From: Symsagittifera roscoffensis
Taxonomy: Eukaryota > Xenacoelomorpha > Acoela > Convolutidae
Assembly: GCF_963678635.1 (NCBI RefSeq)
Contig: NC_087062.1
Location: 83,414,012 to 83,478,011 of the forward strand
DNA length: 64,000 nt
Direction: 5' to 3'
Shown piece by piece: positions 10,826 through 20,290 of this stretch. Every line of letters starts with the position of its first letter. Position 1 is the stretch's first letter. Below the pieces are notes generated by a model, which was not told the origin of the DNA, did not search any database, and saw only the letters and a program-made list of their open reading frames with translations. Position numbers and translations under genes: made by a program.

Positions 10826-11672
10826 GACGGTAATGTTTGTTGTTTCAGCATACATTTTATTCTTGTCATACTTTATTTTTGTCTCTGTTTTTTTTTCATA
10901 TTTTTGCATTTTTTTGCGGATTGTTTACCAGCTCTATCTATATACAAAAAAAATGAAAATACAGATGCGCATTGTGTTTATACAGTAGCTGAATTTGCAA
11001 GCCCCGACTTCTATTTGATCGTCTTATGAAATAAACACACCTGTGATAAAAATAATCAAATGAAAGCAAGAAATTTCTGCTCAGCTATTTTATTTTTTTA
11101 TCGCGGCAATGAAAAATATGGTTCTTAAATTTGCGCTTTAAAATAACGCGCTGCTAGCAAAAAAAGAGCCTCATTGAAAAACAAAGATTTCACTACACGT
11201 GTGTAAGTAACAGAAATACTCTTTTTTATTTTAGAAAAAAGAGCTTTACACTTATTTGTTGCAGAAATAGTAGATTGTATTGCACAGAGGCAAATAAAGA
11301 ATATAACATAGAGAAATCACTAAATTTAGCTGTAGTTCTTTTTTTTTTAATTTTAGAAAAAGTGATAAAAAATTACTCCTATCTGCAGGTAAAATTAAAA
11401 GAAAAAGCAATTTCATTATAATTTGGATTCCTAACTTTCCGATAATTCTTCAGATATTCTGAGAAAATTTCGTCTAATTTATACAAATACAATAAGTTTG
11501 CGTTTCTGCTTTGCAATCATTATATCAAATAGACATTTATAGAATATTGATTATTTTTGACCTCTTATTTATGTTAAATGCTTTTGAGAATTTATTCTAC
11601 TGCGAATTCTTGCCTTATATTCTGCTTTTATCGATTGCGATAATCAACTCATGTGAATGACATTACATAAAC
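10826..11672. other. No gene seen
   Basis: AT-rich sequence without recognisable repeat or coding region. It directly precedes a candidate small reading frame at 11673; no convincing promoter is visible. Confidence 0.45.
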
Positions 11673-11966
11673 ATGACAACTAAAGAGCCCAAAAATACTA
11701 AAGCTGCATCAGCTGAGCCCCCTAAGAGCGAAACTTGCGAGGATGTAGAGTCGATTGAGGGCGTCACTTACGAGGGGGGGCATATTGCGCTTCAGCGGAC
11801 GGGGGTGCATAAGAAGAACCGATGTTGGATTGTTCTGAGAGGACTGCTCACTACTTTATTTGTGGACATGTTGATCCTGATTGCAATTGGAGGTATAATA
11901 CAGGTCAGAGGGGTGCTCAAAGAATTAACTTCTCAGATCAAAAAGGCAGAAATTAGGACAATATAA
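11673..11966 (+). CDS. Candidate single-pass membrane protein, 97 aa (or a first exon)
   Basis: I do not recognise this gene. The frame starts at an ATG (ACATAAACATG) and its composition is less A/T-biased than neighbouring frames. Residues 1-45 are polar and charged (a Lys/Pro/Glu-rich start, then a Cys-Glu-Asp patch). Residues about 46-53 (HKKNRCWI) are basic, and residues about 54-78 form one hydrophobic helix (LLTTLFVDMLILIAIGGII), followed by a short charged tail. This order suggests a cytoplasmic N-terminus with a signal-anchor helix. An in-frame CAG|GTCAGA just after the helix could be a 5' splice donor, making this a first exon rather than a complete gene. No poly(A) signal or partner exon was found, so it may equally be a chance frame. 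Confidence 0.35.
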   Translation: MTTKEPKNTKAASAEPPKSETCEDVESIEGVTYEGGHIALQRTGVHKKNRCWIVLRGLLTTLFVDMLILIAIGGIIQVRGVLKELTSQIKKAEIRTI

Positions 11967-12440
11967 GCATAAAACTACATCGATTGTTGTTCAAAAGATC
12001 ATTTTCAATTAAATGATTTTTTTTCAAAATGACTAACTAAGCATAATTTTGAGAAATTAATTTAAGCTCAATATAGCATTGTTTTTATGTGCTTAAGCTT
12101 AATTATAAGCACATAATTGCATTGTTTTTTTATTCTCAAGAAATCAATTAACTGGTCATTTTTCAGATTTAACCATATCCGATTTGTAATCTTCTAAAAA
12201 CATAGAAATTTGATGGTTTGGCACACTTAAAAAAGGGGTATCGAAAAAAAAACAAATTTTGCGAGAATTTTAATCCCAGTTGTTTCAAGGGGCCCCTCTT
12301 TCACCGATATTTGCTTAGAACTCTTTTGGATAACAATTTCAAATAATTATGGTACTTAAGTTTCCATAAAACAAGTACTTTTTTGTGAAATGCTATTTAT
12401 TTGTGAAAGTAACCTCAATTTTGAAAGTAAAAAAAAACTG
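11967..12440. other. No gene seen
   Basis: AT-rich sequence; contains repeated TTAAGCTTAATTATAAGCAC-like short inverted motifs near 12060-12115 but no gene. Confidence 0.45.
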
Positions 12441-13272
12441 ATTGAAAATAATGTAAAAAGCCAGGTTTTGAGCACTCCTTATTTTCAAGTTGGCTCACGA
12501 ATTGGATAAAAATGCAGAAGCCCAGAAAAAATATGTTCACGCAATGCAATCGAAAAAACATTAATATATTTATATGTCATCTTCTTTTCAAATATATATT
12601 CAATGTTTTCATCTTCCAATTTACTTCTCTCCTTGATATTTTTTTTCGGTGGAACTTTTTCAATATGTAGAAGGATGTAGTCTCCGAGCATGCTATCAGC
12701 ACCTTAGATTATTTGTGCCTAGATAATTTTGGCCCAAAAAACAATTGGTCGTTGGAAATTTGGGCTCTTTTCCAGTTCCCCCTTTCAAAATGCCGAGTTT
12801 TATGTTTGTTTTACGTGTTATTACGACTAAATGCGTGATGTTACGCTGCAAAGTATGAAGAACAAATCTGTTCACAGTTGTCGATTTGTTCACCACGCCA
12901 AATTTCATTGCATTATGACAACCTTAAAAAAGCTTTTCAAAATTAAATTTGAAAGGGGGGGAAACTGGAAAAGAGCCGAAATTTGATAACAAATATCTCC
13001 ACAAATATGCAGGAGTTAAACTTTATCTCTAAGGCACAGTCAGACTACCCGATATTGCCGATATGCCCGTATTTTCCCATTTACATTTTTCTAAATTGGA
13101 AACACGATAGTTTTTTCAAATATACATCTCTAAACTTGGCACAAAATTCAAATATATAACGCATTTATCACTAGAAAGTGAGTATAAAAGTAAGAAATAG
13201 AGAAGTCATCTGCATTTGGCATCGAACACTATAATCAGCTATTTTCGGACACATAATTTTTAAAAGCTCAAA
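12441..13272 (+). repeat. Duplicated segment, copy 1 (carries a MITE)
   Basis: Paralogous to 14711-16585. Both copies share GTTTTGAGCACTC, the GCCCAGAAAAAATATGTTC block, CAGTCTCCGAGCAT or TAGTCTCCGAGCAT, the GATTATTTGTGCCTAGATAA block and GGAAACACGATAGTTTTTTC. This copy holds the MITE at 12763-12977; copy 2 lacks it but has a different insertion. Not coding. Confidence 0.8.
12763..12977 (+). mobile_element. MITE, 215 bp, with 8-bp target duplication
   Basis: Starts GGCTCTTTTCCAGTTCCCCC and ends GGGGAAACTGGAAAAGAGCC, imperfect inverted terminal repeats of roughly 20 bp. It is flanked on both sides by the identical octamer GAAATTTG (12755-12762 and 12978-12985). The paralogous segment at 16299-16307 has a single GAAAATTTG with no element, i.e. 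an empty site. The 8-bp duplication and lack of coding sequence fit a hAT-dependent MITE. Relatives lie at 4208-4447, 14154-14297 and 16951-17168. Confidence 0.9.
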
Positions 13273-13571
13273 GAAAGAAAGATTTTAGTTTTTTTTTCTG
13301 GTATCTTGACTTGTCATTATTTATAGAGTGGGTAGCTTACCTTTTTTTTCAAATGCAACAAAAAACCCTAATTATCAGCAAAATAACAATCCTCATTCTC
13401 CAAGTCTGCATTTATTGCTCTATACTAATCCGTCAAACAGAAAAAAAAAAGACTTTTTTTTGCGACCAATTTTTTTTTCGAATAACCCATAGCTCTTTTC
13501 AGGACTGAAAAAGCTTCGGCTCATTTCCACTCCACCTCCCTACTTTTCAATTTCAACGTTGAATTTTTTTT

Positions 13572-14007
13572 AACATTGTAATGCCTTGGAATTAGGAAAA
13601 TTTGATAAAACTAACAATTGAGAACAGATTTTCTCTTCATACCTTACATCGTAACTTCAACTAACGTCAATTAACAACTAAAACTTCAATTAACAATTAA
13701 ATCAGCCATTTTGAAACGTGGAGGAAGTTCATAGGAGCCAGAGCTTCAATATAATATACCCCAAACTGATCATCGTGTCCGTCAATTTTAAAGTTTTTTC
13801 AACATTGTAATGCCTTGGAATTAGGAAAGTTTTGATAAAACTAACAATTGAGAACAGATTTTCTCTTCATACCTTACATCGTAACTTCAACTAACGTCAA
13901 TTAACAATTAAAACGTCAATTAACAATTAAATCAGCCATTTTGAAAGGTGGAGGAAGTTTATAGGAGCCAGAGCTTCAATATAATATACCCCAAATTGAT
14001 CATGGTG
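13572..14007. repeat. Tandem duplication, two ~229-bp units
   Basis: AACATTGTAATGCCTTGGAA starts unit 1 at 13572 and unit 2 at 13801. The units agree closely through TCTTCATACCTTACATCGTA and GGAGCCAGAGCTTCAATATA. Each contains AATTAACAATTAAA-type short repeats. Not coding. Confidence 0.85.
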
Positions 14008-14153
14008 TCTCGCCATGTTGCGTAGTTTATTAAAATCGGATAACTACTTCAATTAAGCATGTGTTCATGCACTACCCAACAAACCCAAACAAATTAGCCG
14101 ACACTTTCAAAAATTTTTTAGTGGGTTTGTTGTTAATGCATGATGAAATGCTT

Positions 14154-14297
14154 GGTTCTTTTCCAGTTTCCCATCCCCCTCGTAAAATTACAAAATGAAA
14201 CTGTTCAAATAGTGCTCACACCGTATTTTGCATGTAGGAAACATTGTTAAAATTTGTTCAGCTGTTCACGCTGATTTGTTTTATTGCAGTTTATAGC
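14154..14297 (+). mobile_element. Truncated GGCTCTTTTCCAG-type MITE
   Basis: The left end GGTTCTTTTCCAGTTTCCC and interior (CCTCGTAAAATTA, ATGAAACTGTTCAAA, GTTTTATTGCAG) match the intact relative at 16951-17168. The right half and right terminus are missing, replaced by the foldback element that starts at 14304. Confidence 0.65.
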
Positions 14298-14303
14298 GGC
14301 GCA

Positions 14304-14639
14304 CAGACAATTCGGCATAAGACTATTCAGCCAATTTGAAATTCAGTCAATTCAGCCAGAAATATACAGACAATTTAGCCTGAGACAATTCAGCCAGTTT
14401 TAGAAAACGCTAGATTCGAAAGCAAAAAATCGGAACTGGAGCTATTTGCCGGTTTATGGTCGCCGGTGGGCGCGCTACGCGCGCGTTGCTGCATCCCGGC
14501 GATAACCGGCTCTAGATTTCGTATAGAGTCCTACCCTCTGTTTGCAAGCTCGAAACACGTTAGCGCGATTGCGGCGGTCACTATTATTGGCTGAGTGTCT
14601 TCGGCTGAATTGTCTGCATACTTTTGGCTGAATTGTCTG
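14304..14639. mobile_element. Foldback element with CAGACAATTCAGCC repeats
   Basis: The left side carries several copies of CAGACAATTC.GCC or ATTCAGCC; the right side carries the same motif inverted (GGCTGAATTGTCTG, twice). The centre holds a GC-rich inverted pair, GCCGGTTTATGGTCGCCGG against CCCGGCGATAACCGGC, around GCGCGCTACGCGCGC. I found no clear target-site duplication. It interrupts the MITE remnant at 14154. Confidence 0.6.
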
Positions 14640-14960
14640 AATTTTGAAAAAAATAAAAATCCAAAAAACAAATGCTGTTTTGTTTTATGTAAAAATTTGT
14701 AAAAGTAATGTGAAATAATATAAAAAAGCCAAGTTTTGAGCACTCATCATTTTTCAAAATGGCTCACGAATTGAATAAAAATGCAGCGAAGCCCAGAAAA
14801 AATATGTTCTAGCAATGCAATCAAAAAAATATTAATAAATTCATATGTCATATTCTTTTCAAAAATATATTTAATGTTTTCATCTTCCAACTTACCTCTC
14901 TCCTTGCTATTTTTTTCGATGCAACTTGTTCTATATGCACAAAAACGCAGTCTCCGAGCA

Positions 14961-16235
14961 TTTAAGAAAAAGGAAAACAAATCGACTATAATGGATTTTC
15001 GTGATCTAAAATGTTGTAAATATAATCGATTCCCATGTTACCTTCAGACCACAAAAGTGGACAAAAATGAATTTAAATCCATTTCTTCTCGCCTAAACAA
15101 AATGCATTATAATTTATTTGGAATCCATTATAATGGTTTTTGTAACATTATTAAATTGGATTGTTTCCGCTTTATTTTTGTTTCGCGCGTCGTGCAATTT
15201 TTTGCAAGAATTTCTGCATTTATCAAGTGAAATATGCGGAAACTTTGCAAAGCGAGTGTAGGGCCTAATCCATTTCTAAACCTTAACTCAAATTGCAAAA
15301 AGATTCCGTTTAGCTCTCTCCCACCTAACGTCTGCCCCTCTGCTCCCCTCCCCCACTGAATCCCCCCCCCCCCCCCCACTGAAACCCCCCTCCCCACTTG
15401 AACCCACACCCTTCCCCCACCTGAACACCCCACTGAACTCCCCCCCCCCCCCAACTGAGCACCCGCCACCTGAGCAACCCCCACCTGAACACCCGCACCT
15501 GAACAACCCAACCCACCTGAACACCCCCTAAATTGAACACCCCTCCCCCACCTGAACCTAACCCCCACCTCAACAACGCCCCACCTGAACCCAATCCCCC
15601 TCCCCCCTCCTGCTGAACTCCCCCAACTTAACAAACACCCCCCGAACACCCCCACCTGAACAACCCCACCCACCTGAACACCCCTCTCCCCACCTGAGCC
15701 CACCCCCTACCCCACCTGAGCCCACACACCCTCACCTGAACAACCCCCCCCCCATCGGAACCCACCCCCTAGGGCAAACACTAGGTGGGGGAAATGGAAA
15801 GGGAATCAGTCCACTTCCAACTTTACCCCCCCCCCCCCCAAAGTTTCTAATAATTTAAAAAAATTGCTGAAACGAACAAAATTGAGTTTTTAAGTAACAT
15901 AAAAAAGTAACAAAAATAACAAAGTCAGGCAGAAAAAAATTGAATTGAATAACAAGTAACCAACCTAAACAATTTTAGCTTAAAACTTAGAAAAGACTTT
16001 ATATGCGTTGAAATTCGCAACTCAGTAAAGTTGAAAAAATCGACTATAATTTAGTTTCATTGTCATTGACCAAAAAAAATTGGTTATAATGGATGAAAAG
16101 AAAATTTTGTTGCCTCGAAAACATTGAAATCCATTTTTAAATGATTGTAATCGATTTGTTTTCATTGGTTTTCATTTTTGTTTTCAAGGAAGCTCAATTA
16201 AAATTGATTTTTAATCATAGAACTCCAATACGGGA
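14961..16235. mobile_element. ~1.27-kb insertion carrying a C-rich minisatellite
   Basis: Defined by comparing the two duplicated segments: the junctions fall after CTCCGAGCA and before TGCAATTAGCACC. Both sides contain AT-rich ACTATAATGGATT- or TTATAATGGAT-type motifs, and the core (15345-15775) is the minisatellite. An AT dinucleotide is present at both junctions, which may be a 2-bp duplication or chance. No transposase frame is seen. Confidence 0.55.
15345..15775 (-). repeat. C-rich minisatellite (GGTTCAGGTGGGG on minus strand)
   Basis: Irregular tandem copies of CCCCACCTGAAC with C-runs up to about 15. It is the same unit as 2800-2990 in the opposite orientation. Long Gly/Val/Ser-rich open frames on the minus strand (for example 15128-15703) are repeat artefacts. 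G-quadruplex potential lies on the minus strand. Confidence 0.85.
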
Positions 16236-16585
16236 TGCAATTAGCACCCTAGATTATTTGTGCCTAGATAATTTGGGCTCAAAAGACAACTGCTCGTTGA
16301 AAATTTGATACAAATATCTCCACACAAATGCAGAGTTAATTTTTATCTCTAAGGCCAAGTGAAACTTTCCGAAAATATGGCCGTGTTGTCTAATTTACAT
16401 TTTTCGAAATTGGAAACACGATAGTTTTTTCATATATACATCTAAACTTGGCACAAAACTGAAATTTGTACAAAATTTATCAGTGGAAAGTGAATGTAAC
16501 AACAAGAAATAGAGTGGTCACCTGCTCTCGGCATCGAATACTACAATCAATTATTTTTGGACAAACTATTTTTAAAAGCTCAAAG

Positions 16586-16950
16586 ATTATTAAATATAGC
16601 TTGCTTTGAAAAACTTTCCTATAATATGTTCTAACAAATCATATATGTCAAATATGTGAGGAAGAATTTAGGTGAGAAATCACTTGAAACAGATTGCCTT
16701 TTTAGTCCCGAATAGTTTTTGTACTTTTGATAAAGAAACTTTGAACTATTTTGTGTTCCTTCCACAGTCAATATCAAAATGGAATATAGCAACCTTAGTT
16801 TTCAAATGGGGTTTGTTTTATAAATTGAGTTGAATGGAAATATAAAATGACCAAATAAGCTTCCTCAGTTCAGTTTCACTAAGCTTGAATGAGTGATAAT
16901 TTGCCGCACTAAAACTTTTTTGTTGGCGCGTTCAACAAAATAAACTCAAT
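16586..16950. other. No gene seen
   Basis: AT-rich sequence between the duplicated segment and the next MITE; nothing recognisable. Confidence 0.5.
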
Positions 16951-17168
16951 GGCTCTTTTCCAGCTTTCCACCCTCTCGTAAAATTAAAAATGAAACTGTT
17001 CAAAAATGGTTCTTACGGCAAATTTGCATGTAGAAAACGTTGTGAGAATTTCTTCACCTGTTCACACTGACAAGTTTTATTGCAGCTTATAACATGGAAA
17101 ATTATTTTAAGTAGATTCCAATTGAATAAATTTCAGAAAAAGTTGAAGAGGGGGACTGGAAAAGAGCC
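16951..17168 (+). mobile_element. MITE, 218 bp, GGCTCTTTTCCAG ends
   Basis: Starts GGCTCTTTTCCAGCTTTCC and ends GGGGACTGGAAAAGAGCC, so both termini are present. Interior landmarks (CTCTCGTAAAATTA, TTTTATTGCAGCTTATAA) match 14154-14297. The flanks AACTCAAT and AAATGCCT do not match, so the target duplication has decayed or one end is shifted. Confidence 0.75.
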
Positions 17169-17397
17169 AAATGCCTGTTTATAAAAACAGCCAACGGGTT
17201 TTAAGATTTTTTGAAATTGTGAGCAAGTCAACTGCCTTCTCTTGCATGGTTATAATAATCAACGCACAAGCCATACGTGGATCTCTCTGTCAAAAAACAC
17301 ACAAGGATACGGGCATCGTACCACTCCGTACTCAAAATGAGATGATAGTACTTATAGTGCAACAAAATTAATTCATTCTTAGAAAATTTTTTTTTAC

Positions 17398-17597
17398 NNN
17401 NNNNNNNNNNNNNNNNNNNNNNNNNNNNNNNNNNNNNNNNNNNNNNNNNNNNNNNNNNNNNNNNNNNNNNNNNNNNNNNNNNNNNNNNNNNNNNNNNNNN
17501 NNNNNNNNNNNNNNNNNNNNNNNNNNNNNNNNNNNNNNNNNNNNNNNNNNNNNNNNNNNNNNNNNNNNNNNNNNNNNNNNNNNNNNNNNNNNNNNNN
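17398..17597. other. Assembly gap (200 N)
   Basis: A run of exactly 200 N, probably a placeholder of unknown true length. It hides the region just upstream of the Gag start, where the 5' LTR and primer-binding site would be expected. Confidence 1.
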
Positions 17598-17599
17598 AA

Positions 17600-18115
17600 A
17601 TGACAATGAATCCATACCTTATGGGTGGGTCATCAATAACATCAAACAAACCATTAATGGTATTCACAGGAACAGACCCTGAATATTCTGTAGAAGATTA
17701 TTTAAATGCAGTAACAGCAAATTTAATTTTAAATATAGGACCTGAACCAATTAACACGCAACTACATCAAAACTGGATACATCGACGCACAGCATTGATA
17801 CAAACAACCCCAGACGGCGCAGCCCAAAAATGGTTTTCATTATTGCCTATAGAAATAAAATCAAATTGGAAGAGATTTACAAAAGAATTTTCGAAAATGT
17901 TTGACTCCGAAAGAAATAAACAACAACAAAGAGTTTTATGTAATGAAATTCGCAGATTACCAAATGAAACCATCAAACAATTAGCAGTACGTATCGAAAC
18001 ACTAGTTGGAAAAGCATATTCATTAAATACACACGATTATAAAAACACAAAAATGACAGAAATCTTAATGATGACCTTAACACCTCAATTAAGAAAAATA
18101 GCAAAAAAAGAGAGC
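17600..18115 (+). CDS. gag: Ty3/gypsy Gag, capsid part (frame 1)
   Basis: The Gag polyprotein assembles the cytoplasmic virus-like particle of an LTR retrotransposon. The frame opens at the first ATG after the gap (AAATGACAATG; a second ATG follows two codons on). A Retrotrans_gag-like region spans roughly residues 20-170, with the family pattern of a FTGTDP start, an A..W...LP block and a long helical region ending TLTPQLRKIA. The frame is open to 18205, but from about 18110 the Gag sense continues in another frame. The switch falls in the A7 run of GCAAAAAAAGAG, requiring a +1 (or -2) shift. This looks like an indel or assembly error rather than the -1 slippage retroelements commonly use. 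The DNA is strongly A-rich on the coding strand, as in many retroelements. Confidence 0.85.
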
Positions 18116-19949
18116 ATCCCATCCCTCCTCAATTCGAGAGCCCGACTTAGATTTTCGAAAACTAGTAGACAAACTAGAGCAAGCGGAAATCACAATGAAA
18201 CTTGAAGAAACAGAAAATCTGAAATTACAATACGTTAACCGAATTGAAACAAATACCACAAATATCAACAATATACAGGATTCAGATACAGACCTCGTTG
18301 AAAAAATCACTGAAATACTCAATATTTATGAAAAACACCCAAACTTTAAAGGCAAACCATCTTTCAAAAATTATTGCCGACGATACGGACATAGTATTTC
18401 TGAATGTAGACAAAAACAACAGGACAATCAAAACAAACCTCAAAAATATAAAGAACCGAATAAATCATTCTATCAATACATGATGAAGGATCAAAATCTA
18501 CCGAACAAAAATGTATACAGCAACAACAGTTCAGGAAAACCACTTCCGAACAATACCAACTACACGAGAAATCAATCACCATATAACTCAAGTTATAGAG
18601 GAAGATCACCAGAACGAAGAAATACACAAAATTCGTCACAAAATCATTACAATAGACCAAATAGTCGAAATAACTACTCCAGATCAAATTCAAATACAAC
18701 ACAATTTGTTTCTAGATCTAATTCCCAATCAAGAAATAATTACTATCCAAACAATCAATCACGAAACTCATCATACAATAGAAATAGAAACTACTCCAAT
18801 AATCGGAATAGAAGTTATTCAAACAACCGAAACCAGAATTACCCGAACAATCGATCAAGGAAAAACTCATATAATAGATCAAACTATAACAGACCAAACA
18901 ATAATTATCAAAACAGATCACGAAATAATTTACAAAATCGACATTCAAGTTATAATAATCGTTATAAAAATTATACCCAATCACCACACAGGAATAATAA
19001 CCATTATAATAATTCTAATAATCGCCACAAAAGTAGTACACCTAAACATCAAAGAAATATAAATCAAGTACAATCAAATCCAGAAACAACATCAGACCCC
19101 CCAGGTATTGATGACACAGGAAATAACGAGCTACAACTGAATCAAATAAACTGTGAATCATCAGATTCAGAAAGTGATACAGAAAACACTACCTCCATAA
19201 ATATGATAGCAGTCGAAAATGACTACGAACCTATTATATATGAACAACCTTTTTCATCACATATATATGAAAATCAATTAGAACTCCTTCACAATTATTA
19301 TATTGAACCCATCCATTCCACACAAACGGCACAAGAAACTAACGAAATCAACACTACAAACCAATCCAATGAAAACGACAAAACAAAATGCTTGAATACA
19401 AATCACATTTATCAAAATATACAAAAAGAACAACCTAAAGAAAAAATTTGGACAATACCATTTCTTTTAGAAAGTCCAAGAAACAAAGAATTTCAACCAC
19501 CAGATCTTGAAATTGATTTTTTAATTGATTCAGGAGCAGAATCAAACATAATAAACATTCCCACATGGAATGAGATAAAAACATTAACCCCAAAATTAAC
19601 ACCTCTTGAAACATCTAGTAAACTAGCAACAGCACAAGGATCAACATTGGTAAACTACGGAAAAATTCAATTATTTCTTCTCCCCACAAGAACAATGGAG
19701 CAGAATAAAATTTTAAATAAACCATTTAAACAAATATTTCATATCACTGATATTAAACACAATATCATAGGAATACCATTTATCTCTAAATATATACCAA
19801 CAATCAACATCTTAAACAGTAAAATACTAATCAAAGATAAATACACAAAAACAAAAGACACATCCCTAACATTTTTCCAAAGATTAAACAAACAACCACC
19901 ATTCTTTTCAAAATTTATCCAATATATAACCAACAAAGAAAACACCTGA
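18116..19949 (+). CDS. gag-pr: Ty3/gypsy Gag C-terminus, nucleocapsid and aspartic protease (frame 2)
   Basis: This continues Gag in the frame that has an ATG at 18195; coding sense extends upstream of that ATG to the A7 run near 18115. A zinc-knuckle remnant lies at residues about 59-73 counted from 18195 (YCRRYGHSISEC): the C..H..C spacing is right but the first Cys of CX2CX4HX4C is replaced by Lys. Residues about 95-300 form a long Asn/Arg/Ser/Tyr-rich low-complexity region, then an acidic Ser/Asp/Glu stretch. A retropepsin domain follows near residues 435-560: DFLIDSGAESNII contains the catalytic DSGA, and HNIIGIPFI is the protease's C-terminal I-I-G motif. Gag and protease share one frame here. 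The frame stops with TGA; RT does not follow. Confidence 0.85.
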
Positions 19950-20031
19950 AACCACTATCAGGAAACATATACAATTTTTCAATTAACAAGTTCACCAATA
20001 TGATAAAAAACAAAATAAACAACAACTCTAT

Positions 20032-20290
20032 ATGTCAGACTTTGAATTCAAACCTATCCATAAGTTTTTCAAAATCACAATCTCATCCATAAAATATTTG
20101 AAAAACTCGAATTCAGATATTATATCTCTACATGTATACAACAATACACCCTATCAAGTAACATTACCTTTAGGACTTTTAGGCTATTTCGAAACCAACG
20201 CTACGATATCACCAATACACGAAAAAGAATACCGCGTAAATAATATACTCCAATTATTAGATATTTGTCAAGATAAGTTTCGGAAAGCTG
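20032..20290 (+). pseudogene. Ty3/gypsy protease-RT linker, truncated
   Basis: The translation (SDFEFKPIHKFFKITI at the start, then PLGLLGYFETNATISP and EYRVNNILQLLDICQ) looks like the spacer that lies between protease and reverse transcriptase in this kind of gypsy element. It is in a different frame from the Gag-protease ORF. The recognisable sense ends at about 20285 and runs into unrelated sequence, so the RT, RNase H and integrase expected next are absent. The identification rests on family resemblance and position; I cannot confirm it by alignment. Confidence 0.55.

Larger units (their letters stand above)
14711..16585 (+). repeat. Duplicated segment, copy 2 (empty MITE site, own insertion)
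   Basis: 14711-14960 matches 12441-12690, and 16236-16585 matches 12691-13272 minus the MITE. In between, 14961-16235 is an insertion of about 1.27 kb absent from copy 1. At 16299-16307 the single GAAAATTTG is the unoccupied MITE target. Confidence 0.8.

Noticed and set aside
15128-15703. 191-codon Gly/Val/Ser-rich open frame and overlapping relatives
   Set aside because: Produced by the C-rich minisatellite; no domain and three frames are equally open.
14961-16235. Helitron
   Set aside because: Although bounded by A and T, it lacks TC at one end and CTRR with a hairpin at the other.
18511-19062. 183-codon Ile/Thr/His-rich open frame
   Set aside because: Out-of-frame reading of the Asn/Arg-rich part of Gag.
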